A stretch of 64,000 nt of DNA from Cupriavidus taiwanensis (GCF_900250115.1 NZ_LT984803.1:496001-560000), one strand, 5' to 3'. Positions 45,817-58,609 are shown, counted from the stretch's first letter. Notes: generated by a model from the sequence alone, not told the origin. Numbers and translations: made by a program.

Positions 45817-46257
45817 TCAGTGCAGTGCCTGGCCCGGCGTGGCGGCCACGGCGGCCACCTGCACCGCGTTGGCCGGACTGCAGTGGATATGGGCCAGGCG
45901 CCAGCCTTCGTGGTTCTGCATCAGCACGTAGGTGGTGTGCACGTACAGGTCGGCCTCGACGCGGTCGCTGCCGAAGCGCAAGGCCTCGGTCACGTCGAAG
46001 ATCGACACGGCCATCGAGGCATGGCTGCTGGTTTCGATCGCGTCGACCAGCACCGGCTGTTCTTCCAGCAGTTGCGAGAATGCCTGGCGCAGCTGCTCGT
46101 GGCCGATCAGGCGCTGCCCGTCGGGCAGCACGCAGGTGATCGAGTCTTCGTCCAGCCACAGGCGCAGCGCGCCCTCGGCGTCGCGCAGCTTCAGCGCTTC
46201 GCGGAAAGCGTCGACGATGTCTTCGGCGGAATCGAACAGGCGGGCAAAGCGAGGCAT
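45817..46257 (-). CDS. SnoaL/NTF2-like small protein
   Basis: A 146-residue cytoplasmic protein with the cone-shaped NTF2/SnoaL pattern: an N-terminal helix pair (SAEDIVDAFREALKLRDAEGALRLW), DEDSITCVLPDGQRLIGHEQLRQAF and C-terminal strands ending WRLAHIHCSPA. Members bind small ligands or act as cyclases or assembly factors; no specific role can be read. It lies between waaF and the hydrolase in a probable operon. Confidence 0.8.
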   Translation of the reverse strand: MPRFARLFDSAEDIVDAFREALKLRDAEGALRLWLDEDSITCVLPDGQRLIGHEQLRQAFSQLLEEQPVLVDAIETSSHASMAVSIFDVTEALRFGSDRVEADLYVHTTYVLMQNHEGWRLAHIHCSPANAVQVAAVAATPGQALH

Positions 46258-46288
46258 GGTGGCAATGGACGTGGCAAGGGCAGGGAAG

Positions 46289-47311
46289 TCAGGGCCGGTG
46301 CAGCAGCTTGCGCAGCTCGACGAAGACCATCTCCGGTTCGATCTCTTTCAGGCAGCGCAGGTGCCCCAGCGGGCACTCACGCTTGAAGCACGGACTGCAC
46401 TCCAGCTGCAGCCACATGATACTCGCTGCCTGTGACAGCGGCGGCGTGTGGCGCGGATCGCTCGAGCCGTACACCGCCACCTGGGGCCGGCCCAGCGCCG
46501 CGGTCACGTGCATCAGGCCCGAATCGTTGCAGACCGCCGCTTCGGACAGCGCCAGCAGGTCGACCGCGTCGTCGAGCGAGGTCTGGCCGCACAGGTTGCG
46601 CACGAACGGGGCTTCGCTGACGATCTCGGCGGCGATCTCGGCGTCCTTGGCCGAGCCCAGCGTGATCATCTGCGCGTACGGGTAGGAACGCCGCAGCATC
46701 TGCGCCAGCCTGGCGAAATGGGCCGCGGGCCAGCGCTTGGCCGGGCCGAACTCGGCGCCCGGGCAGAACGCGATCACGCGCGTGTGCGGGGCCAGGCCGA
46801 AGCGCTCGGCGGTGGCCGCCACGCGCGCCGGGTCCACGCGCAGGCGCGGCTCGCTCAGGTGCTCGGGCAGGCGCGCGCCGGGCTTGAGCGCGAGGCGGGC
46901 GTAGTGCTCCACCATCGGCGGGCGGTGGTCGCGCGGCGGATTGGCGTGGCGCACGTTGAGCATGCCGAAGCGGGCTTCGCCGCGATAGCCGATGCGCAGC
47001 GGAATGCCGGCCAGCCACGGGATCAGCGCCGACTTGAGCGAGTTCGGCAGCACGTAGGCGAGGTCATAGCCTTCGTTCTTCAGCTGCTGCGCGAACATCA
47101 GCCGCGCCGACAGCTGCAGCTTGCCGTGCGCAAGGTCGGACGGGAACACGCGGCCGATTTCCGGCATGCGCGCGAGCACCGGCGCGACCCACTTGGGCGC
47201 GAGGGCGTCGATGACCAGGCGCGGATGGCGCGCCTTGAGCAGCGCGAACAGCGGCTGCGCCATCAGGGCGTCGCCGATCCAGTTGGGGGCGATGACGAGG
47301 GCTTTCTTCAT
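46289..47311 (-). CDS. waaF: ADP-heptose:LPS heptosyltransferase II
   Basis: Adds the second heptose to the inner core of lipopolysaccharide on the cytoplasmic face of the inner membrane (GT9 family). The 340-residue protein starts MKKALVIAPNWIGDALMAQPLFA and has the donor-site FCPGAEFGPAKRWPAAHFA and CNDSGLMHVTAALGRP. It ends with a Cys-rich CSPCFKRECPLGHLRC segment usual for WaaF. It uses the ADP-heptose made through gmhB (this window). Confidence 0.95.
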   Translation of the reverse strand: MKKALVIAPNWIGDALMAQPLFALLKARHPRLVIDALAPKWVAPVLARMPEIGRVFPSDLAHGKLQLSARLMFAQQLKNEGYDLAYVLPNSLKSALIPWLAGIPLRIGYRGEARFGMLNVRHANPPRDHRPPMVEHYARLALKPGARLPEHLSEPRLRVDPARVAATAERFGLAPHTRVIAFCPGAEFGPAKRWPAAHFARLAQMLRRSYPYAQMITLGSAKDAEIAAEIVSEAPFVRNLCGQTSLDDAVDLLALSEAAVCNDSGLMHVTAALGRPQVAVYGSSDPRHTPPLSQAASIMWLQLECSPCFKRECPLGHLRCLKEIEPEMVFVELRKLLHRP

Positions 47312-47429
47312 GGAAGGGGCGCAAGGAGCCGGCACGGGCGCAGCGGCGCGGGCGCCGGCAACGCCAGCGCTCCGGGGCGCCTGTGGGCGGCCCGGAGCGT
47401 CAGGGTGGTGCGATGGCAGGCGGCTCGGG

Positions 47430-47624
47430 TCAGTGGTGGCCCTTCAGCACGGTGCCCGGCTTGAGCTTGTACACGGTGCCGCAGTACGGGCACTTGGCTT
47501 CGCCGGTGTCGGCCACGTCGAGGAACACGCGCGGATGGTAGTTCCAGGCCGGGGTGTTGGCGGTCGGGCAGTGCAGCGGAATGTCTTCGGCGCCGATTTC
47601 GATGATGGTCGCGGTTTGCGTCAT
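47430..47624 (-). CDS. CHCC zinc-finger protein
   Basis: A 64-residue protein with a His and three cysteines in the C-terminal half (NYHPRVFLDV...AKCPYCGTVYKL), the zf-CHCC pattern shared with mitochondrial complex I subunit NDUFS6. Bacterial members are poorly characterised. Start ATG 47624 removes an unlikely 25-codon extension. It lies between ilvE and waaF on the same strand. Confidence 0.88.
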   Translation of the reverse strand: MTQTATIIEIGAEDIPLHCPTANTPAWNYHPRVFLDVADTGEAKCPYCGTVYKLKPGTVLKGHH

Positions 47625-47718
47625 GGTGTTGCGGGGAATGAGCTTGGTGTTCGTCAAAACAAGGATCGTGCCGCGCCCGCGGGGGCGGGCGACTGGCACG
47701 CGGGCTGCCGGCCGGTAC

Positions 47719-48639
47719 TCAGACCAGCGTCAGCCACTTCTTGTACTTTTCGTCGGTGCCGCCGACGGCGGCAAAGAAGGCGTCCTGGATCTGCTTGGTC
47801 ACCGGGCCGCGGCGGCCTTCGCCGATGATGCGGTCGTCCAGCTCGCGGATCGGCGTGACTTCGGCGGCGGTGCCGGTGAAGAAGGCTTCATCGGCGCAGT
47901 ACATCTCGTCGCGGGTAATGCGCTTCTCGCGCACTTCGATGCCCAGGTCGCGCGCGATGGTCAGGGTCGCGTCGCGGGTGATGCCGTCCAGGCACGAGGC
48001 CAGGTCCGGGGTGTAGATCACGCCGTTGCGCACGATGAAGACGTTCTCGCCCGAGCCTTCGCTGACGTAGCCGTCGGTGTCGAGCAGCAGCGCTTCGTCA
48101 TAGCCCAGCCCGGTGGCTTCCTGGTTGGCCAGGATCGAGTTGATGTAGTAGCCGCTGGCCTTGGCGCGCACCAGCGACACGTTGACGTGGTGGCGGGTGA
48201 ACGACGAGGTCTTCACGCGGATGCCGCGCTCCATGCCTTCCTCGCCCAGGTAGGCGCCCCACGGCCACGCCGCGATGGCCACGTGGATGGTGTTGCCCTT
48301 GGCCGAGACCCCCAGCTTTTCCGAGCCGATCCACACGATCGGGCGGATGTAGCAGGATTCCAGGTGGTTGGCGCGCACCACTTCGCGCGTGGCGGCTTCC
48401 AGCGTGGGCTCGTCGAACGGCATCGCCATCTGGAAGATCTTGGCCGAGTTGAACAGGCGGCGGGTGTGTTCCTTCAGGCGGAAGATGGCGGTGCCGGCAG
48501 GCGTCTTGTAGGCGCGCACGCCCTCGAACACGCCCATGCCGTAGTGCAGCGTATGCGTCAGCACGTGGATCTTGGCGTCGCGCCACTCGATCAGCTTGCC
48601 GTCCATCCAAATCTTGCCGTCGCGATCCGCCATCGACAT
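47719..48639 (-). CDS. ilvE: Branched-chain amino acid aminotransferase
   Basis: PLP enzyme for the last step of Leu/Ile/Val synthesis, fold type IV, 306 residues. Catalytic Lys160 lies in SLVRAKASGYY; GSGENVFIV and the phosphate-binding GITRDATL follow. ATG 48639 is preferred (GGGAGA six bases upstream) over the in-frame ATG two codons later. The gene diverges from the SNF2 helicase gene across 183 bp. Confidence 0.96.
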   Translation of the reverse strand: MSMADRDGKIWMDGKLIEWRDAKIHVLTHTLHYGMGVFEGVRAYKTPAGTAIFRLKEHTRRLFNSAKIFQMAMPFDEPTLEAATREVVRANHLESCYIRPIVWIGSEKLGVSAKGNTIHVAIAAWPWGAYLGEEGMERGIRVKTSSFTRHHVNVSLVRAKASGYYINSILANQEATGLGYDEALLLDTDGYVSEGSGENVFIVRNGVIYTPDLASCLDGITRDATLTIARDLGIEVREKRITRDEMYCADEAFFTGTAAEVTPIRELDDRIIGEGRRGPVTKQIQDAFFAAVGGTDEKYKKWLTLV

Positions 48640-48822
48640 GTCCGTTCTCCCTGCGCCGTGAAATAGCAAAAACGATATTGTAAGCCCCGGGGGCATGGGT
48701 CACAACGCGGCGCGGGCGCCGCCGCGGTCTAGAATGCGCTTTTTCCGGGCATTGTCGCCGCGCCGGCGGCGGCGTGCCGCCTGGGCGGGCCCGCGCCCGT
48801 CCACCGACCTTCCCCGCAAGCC

Positions 48823-51834
<3,012 letters not shown>

Positions 51835-51862
51835 AGCGCAGGCGGCGCTGAGGTGGTTGCCA

Positions 51863-51879
51863 TATGCCCGCACGGCATA
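51863..51879. promoter_or_regulatory. Inverted repeat, candidate activator site
   Basis: TATGCC-CGCAC-GGCATA, a perfect 6-bp inverted repeat centred about 38 bp upstream of the -24 element of the Bug gene promoter. It could be a binding site for the sigma-54 activator; the short distance would be unusual but not impossible. Confidence 0.35.
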
Positions 51880-51907
51880 CCTTCAGGCAAACTCAGTCGT
51901 TTGGTTT

Positions 51908-51923
51908 TGGCAGGAACCTTGCT
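51908..51923 (+). promoter_or_regulatory. Sigma-54-type promoter of the Bug-family gene
   Basis: TGGCAG (51908-51913), GAACC, TTGCT (51919-51923). GG and GC are ten bases apart and only one base differs from the TGGCAC-N5-TTGCW consensus. A start near 51934 would leave an ~85-nt leader before ATG 52019. Confidence 0.75.
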
Positions 51924-52018
51924 ATCTTGTTGCGCTGGCCCGGGGCTCAGACCCCGGCCATCGCGCCGGTCCGCCGCGCCGGGCCGCTTTTTCGCTGACA
52001 TTCACCGACGGTGCCCCC

Positions 52019-53035
52019 ATGACTGACTCGTCCCGCCTGCTTCCGCGCTTGTCCTTCCGTTCCGCCGCCCGCGTGGCCGCGCTGTGCGCCGCCGCCCTGG
52101 GCACGGTCAGCCTGCCCGCCCATGCGCAGGGCGAATGGCCGACGCAGCCGGTGACGATCCTGATGGGCTTTACCGCCGGCTCGGGGGTCGACATCGTCGG
52201 CCGCACGCTGCAGGAATCGCTGCAGAAGTCCCTGAAGACCACCATCGTCTATGACTACCGGCCGGGCGCCGGCGGCAACGTTGCCTCCGAGGTGGTGGCG
52301 CACGCGAAGCCGGACGGCTACACGCTGCTGCTGGGCACCGCCGCCACGCATGGCATCAACCCGGCGCTGTACAAGACCCTGCCGTTCGATGCCGATGCCG
52401 ATTTCACCCCGATCGCGCCGCTGGTCGAGGTCTCCAACGTGCTCACCGTCAACCCGGCCGTGCTCGACGTCAAGTCGGTCAGGGAATTCATCGAGAAGGT
52501 CAAGGCCAACCCGGGCAAGTACAACTTTGCCTCGACCGGCAACGGCACCGGCACGCACCTGGCGTTTGCCGAGTTCAATGCGCGCGCCGGCCTGGACATG
52601 GTGCACGTGCCCTACAAGGGCGGCCCCGACGCGCTGCAGGCGGTGGTGAAGGGCGAGGTCTGCTGCATCTTCAACCAGGTGCAGAGCGTGCTGCCGCAGT
52701 ACCGCGCCGGCAAGGTGCGCCTGCTGGGCGTGACCACCAAACAGCGCGTGCAGGTGATCCCCGACGTGCCGACCATTGCCGAAAGCGGCCTGCCCGGCTT
52801 CAACAGCACCATCTGGTTCGGCCTGTTCGGGCCGAAGGGGCTGGACCCGAAGATCGCGCGCAAGATCAATGACGCGGTCAAGGTGGCGCTGGAAACGCCG
52901 GCGATCCGCCAGAAGCTGATCGATGCCGGCAACACGCCGCGGGTCGAGACCGTGGAGCAGTTCAAGGCCACGGTGAAGGCCGACCGCCAGAAGTGGGCGG
53001 GGGTGGTCAAGACCGTGGGCGCGTCGGTCGACTGA
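52019..53035 (+). CDS. Bug-family (TctC-like) solute-binding protein
   Basis: Periplasmic receptor of the tripartite tricarboxylate transporter type, expanded in Burkholderiales; usual ligands are carboxylates and aromatic acids. The 338-residue precursor has a signal peptide ending PAHAQG, the family opening WPTQPVTILMGFTAGSGVDIVGR, PGAGGNVASEVVA, and HVPYKGGPDALQAVVKGEV. No TctA/TctB genes are adjacent, so it is an orphan. A sigma-54-type promoter lies upstream; it converges with a LuxR regulator gene. Confidence 0.93.
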   Translation: MTDSSRLLPRLSFRSAARVAALCAAALGTVSLPAHAQGEWPTQPVTILMGFTAGSGVDIVGRTLQESLQKSLKTTIVYDYRPGAGGNVASEVVAHAKPDGYTLLLGTAATHGINPALYKTLPFDADADFTPIAPLVEVSNVLTVNPAVLDVKSVREFIEKVKANPGKYNFASTGNGTGTHLAFAEFNARAGLDMVHVPYKGGPDALQAVVKGEVCCIFNQVQSVLPQYRAGKVRLLGVTTKQRVQVIPDVPTIAESGLPGFNSTIWFGLFGPKGLDPKIARKINDAVKVALETPAIRQKLIDAGNTPRVETVEQFKATVKADRQKWAGVVKTVGASVD

Positions 53036-53069
53036 TCCGCCCCGGCGCGGCTGGAGCTTGCCGGCGCGG

Positions 53070-54206
53070 TTAGGCGCGCACGCCCAGCCGCGTCAGCAGG
53101 TGGGCCAGTTGCGCCTGCGTGCCGGTGCCGGTCTTGGTGAAGATCGCCTTGAGCTGGGTGCGTCCGGTCTCGCGCCGGATGCCGATCAGCTCGCAGGCCT
53201 CGGGCAGGCCGATGCCCGAAGACAATTGCAGCGCCAGCCGGATCTCCGCCGGCGTCAGGCCGTAGAGGTCGCGCAATACCGTCGGCAGCGTCATCGGCGC
53301 GGCGCCCGGCTCGTGGATCGCCACCAGCACGGTGGGGCGCTGCCAGTCCAGCGCCAGGTGATGCGCCGGGGGCAGCGGCAGCAGGATCACCTGCGCCTGC
53401 CGGCCCGCGCTGTCAACGGCGCGCAGCGCTTGCGCCGGCTGCGCGCTGGCCGGGCTGCCGACCGCGCGCAGCGTGTCCGCGAACGGGCGCGACAGGGTCC
53501 AGGCGCCATCCTCGCGCGCGGCCAGCGGCGCCGCGGCGCCGCTCTCGATCGACACCGCCGGCAGCAGCCGGCGCACCCAGGTTTCGCCGATGCTGTTGGC
53601 CAGCAGCGGCTTGCCATCGTCGCGGAACACGATCACGCCGAACGGCAGCCGCTCGATCAGCTGCGACGACGCATGCGCCAGCGCCGACACCTGTTGCGTG
53701 CGCTCGCGCAGCGCCATGGCCTGGCGCAGGTGCGGGATGGCCCAGTCGAGCGCGCGCGCATCCTCGGGCGAGTAGTGGTCATGGCCATGCGGGCGCTGCA
53801 GCGACAGGAACACGTCGTAGTGCGGCTGGCGCTCGATCAGGCAGGCCATCACCGACGACTGTTCGATCGGACGCAGGAACTCGCCATAGAACGGCGACTG
53901 CCGCATGACCTGCGGCCCCAGTTCGCGCGAATCGATATACCAGCTGCCCACCGCCATGCGACGCGCGAACGGCAGCGCCGGGTCGATCGCGGCGAACTGC
54001 TCGCGGTAGGCGGCGACAGCCTCGGGCATCGGGTTGACCTCCTGGTGCACCAGCACGCGCTCGTGCACGGTGTCGAGCACGAGCAGGTGCGCGTGGCTGC
54101 TGCCGCTGGCATGGCACAGCGCGCCCAGGCTGCGCTGCCAGGCCTCGGCGTCGAAGATCCCCTCGTACAGCGCGCGAATGGTGTCGTGCATCTGTGTGTC
54201 GCTCAT
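53070..54206 (-). CDS. LuxR-type transcriptional regulator, copy A
   Basis: A 378-residue regulator with a C-terminal LuxR helix-turn-helix (about 310-375: LYGLTPAEIRLALQLSSGIGLPEACELIGIRRET, KAIFTKTGTGTQAQLAHLL). The N-terminal ~300 residues have no receiver domain; parts such as WYIDSRELG, QPHYDVFLSLQR and FGVIVFRDDGKPLLANS (PAS-like) suggest ligand sensing. Start ATG 54206 (MSDTQMHDTIRALYEG). Paralogue of the gene immediately upstream. Confidence 0.88.
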   Translation of the reverse strand: MSDTQMHDTIRALYEGIFDAEAWQRSLGALCHASGSSHAHLLVLDTVHERVLVHQEVNPMPEAVAAYREQFAAIDPALPFARRMAVGSWYIDSRELGPQVMRQSPFYGEFLRPIEQSSVMACLIERQPHYDVFLSLQRPHGHDHYSPEDARALDWAIPHLRQAMALRERTQQVSALAHASSQLIERLPFGVIVFRDDGKPLLANSIGETWVRRLLPAVSIESGAAAPLAAREDGAWTLSRPFADTLRAVGSPASAQPAQALRAVDSAGRQAQVILLPLPPAHHLALDWQRPTVLVAIHEPGAAPMTLPTVLRDLYGLTPAEIRLALQLSSGIGLPEACELIGIRRETGRTQLKAIFTKTGTGTQAQLAHLLTRLGVRA

Positions 54207-54306
54207 GGCTTCCCTTCTTTTTACTTCTTGTATTTTTAGCACTTTACCCGCGTGGCAGCGCGCGTGCCGCCACAGCGGCACCGCCGGCTGCGAGGGAATG
54301 GTGTGT

Positions 54307-55410
54307 TCAGGCCTGTTCCAGCGCCGCGCCAAGGCGCGAAAGCAGGTGCGTGAGCTGGGCCTGGCTGCTGCAGCCGGTCTTGTTGAACACCGCCTTGAGC
54401 TGCGAGCGCGCGGTCTCGTGGCGGATGCCGAGCTGCTGGCTGGCTTCGGGCAGGCCCTGGCCGTGGGCCAGCTGCACGCTCAGCCGGGTCTCGGCCGGCG
54501 TCAGGCCGTAGAGGTCGCGCAGCACCGGGCCGAGCAACAGCGGCGCGCGGTCGTGCTCGTGCACGATCACCAGCGCGGCCGGTTCCTGCCACTGCGCGGC
54601 AAAGGCGTGCGAGGGCGGCAGCGGCAGCACGATCACCTGCGCGCTGGCGTCGCTGCTGGTGGCGCGCGCCGCCTGCGCGGCCACCGCGTGGCGCGGGTCG
54701 CACGCGGCCTGGACCATGTCGGCGAACGGCCGCGACAGGGTCCACTCCGAGACCTTGCCGGCCGGGTCCAGCCGCCGCGCCCAGCGTTCGCCGGCGCGGT
54801 TGCACAACAACACCTGGCGCTGCGGCGAATACACCAGCAGGGCGAAATTCAGCCGCTCCACCAGTTGCGTCGACAGCCGTGCCAGCACCGTCAGCCCCAG
54901 GGTGCGATCGCGCATTGCCATGGCGCTGCGCATATGCGGGATGATCCAGTCCATGCCGCCGGTGTCGACACTCGAGAACAGCGGCTGCCGGCGCGCGCGC
55001 TGCATCGAAAAATAGACTTCGTAATGCGGCTGGCGCTCCACCAGGCACGCCACGTAGGAACGCAGGCCATAGCGGTAGAAGAAGTCGCGGTAGAACGGAT
55101 GGCGCGCCATGGTGCCTTCGCCCAGTTCGCGCGCGTCGATATACCAGTCGCCCGGGCGCATGCGCGGCGCGAACTGCTTGGCCGGGTCGATCGCCTGGTA
55201 ATCCGATTCGTATTCGGTGAACAGCTCGACCACCGGGTTGACGATCTCGTTGACGCTGACCTGGTCGCGCACCGTATCCCAGACCATCATCGAGGCATGT
55301 GCCGCCCCCGCCAGCCCGGTCAGGGCGCGCAGGCTGTCCTGCCAGGCCCCCGGATCCAGAATGCCCTCGTACAAGCCGCGGATGGCTCCGTGCATGTCGG
55401 CTTCATTCAT
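54307..55410 (-). CDS. LuxR-type transcriptional regulator, copy B
   Basis: A 367-residue paralogue of copy A with the same layout: MHGAIRGLYEGILDPGAWQDSL, WYIDARELGEG, QPHYEVYFSMQR, a PAS-like LLVYSPQRQVLLCNRAG and the C-terminal helix-turn-helix (LYGLTPAETRLSVQLAHGQGLPEA). Start ATG 55410 is supported by AAGGGG eight bases upstream. The pair probably arose by tandem duplication. Targets and ligands are unknown; the Bug gene converging on copy A is one candidate. Confidence 0.88.
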   Translation of the reverse strand: MNEADMHGAIRGLYEGILDPGAWQDSLRALTGLAGAAHASMMVWDTVRDQVSVNEIVNPVVELFTEYESDYQAIDPAKQFAPRMRPGDWYIDARELGEGTMARHPFYRDFFYRYGLRSYVACLVERQPHYEVYFSMQRARRQPLFSSVDTGGMDWIIPHMRSAMAMRDRTLGLTVLARLSTQLVERLNFALLVYSPQRQVLLCNRAGERWARRLDPAGKVSEWTLSRPFADMVQAACDPRHAVAAQAARATSSDASAQVIVLPLPPSHAFAAQWQEPAALVIVHEHDRAPLLLGPVLRDLYGLTPAETRLSVQLAHGQGLPEASQQLGIRHETARSQLKAVFNKTGCSSQAQLTHLLSRLGAALEQA

Positions 55411-55834
55411 CTGACTTACCCCTTGCATTCGCGACAAAATAATGCGCGACGCCGGTGGTGCGTCCGCTCGCGCCCCGGCATGCTTTGTTGTTCTGGCTGC
55501 TTGTCGTGGGCCGTCGTGTCAGCCTCTTGTCGCCGCCGCTGTTCTTGGCCGTTGGTAGACCGGCTCTGGCGTGATTGCGTGTCTGTTGTAGCAGACGTTG
55601 CGTACATTACCGCACTTGGGGGTCTCGCGGAAAACGCGAGCGCCCCTTCTTTGGTGGGGAGCGGGCAAGGCGCGCTGCCCACCGACGGCCATGGAGGCGG
55701 CATCGCGAGCCGCTTTGTGCCTTCGGGGACGCATCGTCGCCCGCCCCGGTCCGGATTCGGCTAAGCCCCGATCGCGTTCAGGTAAAATGCCGGTTTCCCC
55801 GAGTCCGCAGCGAAATCTCGCGCCATCCACCGTC
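55411..55834. other. Divergent intergenic region, LuxR B / pgk
   Basis: 424 bp expected to contain promoters for both directions. TAAAAT at 55783-55788 could be a -10 for pgk but lacks a matched -35. No clear operator, hairpin or small ORF was seen. Confidence 0.45.
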
Positions 55835-57031
55835 ATGACCTCTGTCCTGCGTCTTTCCGATCTGATCTCCCAAGGCAAACTCTCCGGCAAGCGTGTGTTC
55901 ATCCGTGCCGACCTGAACGTGCCGCAGGATGACGCCGGCCACATCACCGAAGACACCCGCATCCGCGCCTCCGTGCCCGCCATCGAGGCCTGCCTGGACG
56001 CGGGCGCCGCGGTGATGGTCACGTCCCACCTGGGCCGCCCGACCGAGGGCGAGTTCAAGCCCGAGGATTCGCTCGCGCCGATCGCCGCGCGCCTGTCCGA
56101 GCTGCTTGGCAAGCCGGTCAAGCTGGTCCAGAACTGGGTCGACGGCGTCGAGGTGGCGCCCGGCCAGGTGGTGTTGCTGGAAAACTGCCGCGTCAACAAG
56201 GGCGAGAAGAAGAACAGCGACGAACTGGCGCAGAAGATGGCCCGGCTGTGCGATGTCTATGTGAACGACGCCTTCGGCACCGCGCACCGCGCCGAAGCCA
56301 CTACCCACGGCATCGCCAAATACGCCCCGATCGCCTGCGCCGGCCCGCTGCTGGCCGCCGAGATCGACGCGCTGGGCAAGGCCCTGGGCCAGCCGGCGCG
56401 CCCGCTGGTGGCGATCGTGGCCGGCTCCAAGGTTTCGACCAAGCTGACCATCCTGAAGTCGCTGGCCGACAAGGTCGACAACCTGGTGGTCGGCGGCGGC
56501 ATCGCCAACACCTTCATGCTGGCCGCCGGCCTGAAGATCGGCAAGTCGCTGGCCGAAGCCGACCTGGTCGGCGACGCCAGGGCCATCATCGACATCATGG
56601 CCAAGCGCGGCGCCTCGGTACCGATTCCCGTCGACGTGGTCTGCGCCAAGGAATTCAGCGCAACCGCCGCGGCCACCGTCAAGGACGTCAAGGACGTGGC
56701 CGACGACGACATGATCCTCGACATCGGTCCGAAGACCGCCGCGCTGCTGGCCGAGCAACTGAAGGCCGCCGGCACCATCGTCTGGAACGGCCCGGTGGGC
56801 GTGTTCGAGTTCGACCAGTTCGGCAACGGCACCAAGGTGCTGGCCGAGGCCATCGCCGCCTCGAAGGCGTTCTCGATCGCGGGCGGCGGCGACACGCTCG
56901 CCGCCATCGCCAAGTATGGCATCGCCGACCGCGTGGGCTATATCTCCACCGGCGGCGGCGCGTTCCTGGAATTCCTGGAAGGCAAGGCGCTGCCCGCCTT
57001 CGAAGTGCTGGAGCAGCGCGCCGCAGGCTGA
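55835..57031 (+). CDS. pgk: Phosphoglycerate kinase
   Basis: Cytosolic glycolytic/gluconeogenic kinase interconverting 1,3-bisphosphoglycerate and 3-phosphoglycerate; also used by the Calvin cycle in autotrophs. The 398-residue protein shows [23 protein letters not shown], the hinge region and the nucleotide-binding GGGDTLAAI near the C terminus. First of pgk-pyk-fba. Confidence 0.98.
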   Translation: MTSVLRLSDLISQGKLSGKRVFIRADLNVPQDDAGHITEDTRIRASVPAIEACLDAGAAVMVTSHLGRPTEGEFKPEDSLAPIAARLSELLGKPVKLVQNWVDGVEVAPGQVVLLENCRVNKGEKKNSDELAQKMARLCDVYVNDAFGTAHRAEATTHGIAKYAPIACAGPLLAAEIDALGKALGQPARPLVAIVAGSKVSTKLTILKSLADKVDNLVVGGGIANTFMLAAGLKIGKSLAEADLVGDARAIIDIMAKRGASVPIPVDVVCAKEFSATAAATVKDVKDVADDDMILDIGPKTAALLAEQLKAAGTIVWNGPVGVFEFDQFGNGTKVLAEAIAASKAFSIAGGGDTLAAIAKYGIADRVGYISTGGGAFLEFLEGKALPAFEVLEQRAAG

Positions 57032-57122
57032 CGCATCCGACCCGCGCCTGGCGGAGCCGTCGGCCCGCCGGTCGCGCCAACCGGCCGCCGGCCCATCGAG
57101 CGCTGAAACCAGGAAACCCCGC

Positions 57123-58559
57123 ATGACCCGTTCCACCAAGATCGTCGCCACCATCGGCCCCGCCTCCAGCTCGCTGGAAATCCTGACGCGCATGATCGCG
57201 GCGGGGGTCGACGTGGTGCGGCTGAACTTTTCGCACGGCACCGCCCAGGACCATCTCGACCGCGCCCGGCTGGTGCGCGAGGCGGCGCAGGCATGCGGGC
57301 GCGAGGTCGCCATCATGGCCGACCTGCAGGGCCCCAAGATCCGCGTGGGCAAGTTCGAGCACGGCAAGGTCCTGCTCAAGGCAGGCGATCCCTTCATCCT
57401 CGATTCCAACTGCAAGCTCGGCAACGAAGAGCGCGCCGGCCTGGACTACCAGGACCTGCCGCGCGACGTCGGCCCGGGCGACCTGCTGCTGCTCAACGAC
57501 GGCCTGATCGTGCTGGTGGTCGAGCGCGTGCTCGGCAACGAGATCTTCACCACCGTGCGCGTCGGCGGCGAGCTGTCCAACAACAAGGGCATCAACCGCC
57601 AGGGCGGCGGGCTGTCGGCGCCGGCGCTGACGGCCAAGGACATGGACGACATCAAGACCGCCATGGCCCTGGGCGCGGACTACCTCGCGGTCAGCTTCCC
57701 CAAGAACGCCACCGACATGGAAATGGCGCGCCAGCTGGCCGCCGTGGCCGGCCAGCCGCACGGCCACCGGGCCCGCATGATCGCCAAGATCGAGCGCGCC
57801 GAGGCCATCCATCCGGGCGTGCTGGAAGAAATCCTGCAGGCCTCCGACGGCATCATGGTGGCGCGCGGGGACCTGGCGGTGGAAGTCGGCAACGCCGCCG
57901 TGCCGGCGCTGCAGAAGCGCATGATCCGGCTGGCGCGCGAGGCCAACAAGCTCACCATCACCGCCACGCAGATGATGGAAAGCATGATCGTCAACCCGGT
58001 GCCGACACGCGCCGAGGTCTCGGACGTGGCCAACGCCGTGCTCGACGGCACCGACGCCGTGATGCTGTCGGCCGAGACCGCCGCCGGCCGCTACCCGGTC
58101 GAGACCGTCGAGGCCATGGCCGCGGTCTGCATCGAGGCCGAGAAGTCCGAGGTGGTTCAGCTCGACACCGATTTCCTGAACCAGACCTTCTCGCGCATCG
58201 ACCAGTCGGTGGCGATGGGGGCGCTGTTCACCGCCTATCATTTGCAGGTGAAGGCGATCGCGGCGCTGACCGATTCCGGCGCGACCGCGCTGTGGATGAG
58301 CCGGCACCGCATCCATGTGCCGATCTACGCGATGACGCCCAACCTGGCGTCGCAACGCAAGATGCAGCTCTACCGCAACGTGGTGCCGCTGCCGCTGCAG
58401 TCCAGCACCGACCGCGATACCGCGCTGGAGCAGGCCGAGGAGCTGCTGCTGGCGCAGGGCGTGGTGCAGCGGGGCGATTTCATCGTGCTGACCATCGGCG
58501 AGCCGATGGGGCAGCCGGGCGGTACCAACACCCTGAAGATCGTCAGGGTGGGACATTGA
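57123..58559 (+). CDS. pyk: Pyruvate kinase
   Basis: Converts phosphoenolpyruvate and ADP to pyruvate and ATP. The 478-residue chain contains TKIVATIGPASSS, RLNFSHG, the catalytic MIAKIERAEAI (Lys), MVARGDLAVEVG and TATQMMESM. Start ATG 57123 has AGGAAA upstream; 91 bp after pgk. Confidence 0.98.
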   Translation: MTRSTKIVATIGPASSSLEILTRMIAAGVDVVRLNFSHGTAQDHLDRARLVREAAQACGREVAIMADLQGPKIRVGKFEHGKVLLKAGDPFILDSNCKLGNEERAGLDYQDLPRDVGPGDLLLLNDGLIVLVVERVLGNEIFTTVRVGGELSNNKGINRQGGGLSAPALTAKDMDDIKTAMALGADYLAVSFPKNATDMEMARQLAAVAGQPHGHRARMIAKIERAEAIHPGVLEEILQASDGIMVARGDLAVEVGNAAVPALQKRMIRLAREANKLTITATQMMESMIVNPVPTRAEVSDVANAVLDGTDAVMLSAETAAGRYPVETVEAMAAVCIEAEKSEVVQLDTDFLNQTFSRIDQSVAMGALFTAYHLQVKAIAALTDSGATALWMSRHRIHVPIYAMTPNLASQRKMQLYRNVVPLPLQSSTDRDTALEQAEELLLAQGVVQRGDFIVLTIGEPMGQPGGTNTLKIVRVGH

Positions 58560-58609
58560 GCGCCGACAGAAGAATACCGAGACATCCCATTTTCATTTAG
58601 GAGTTAGAC

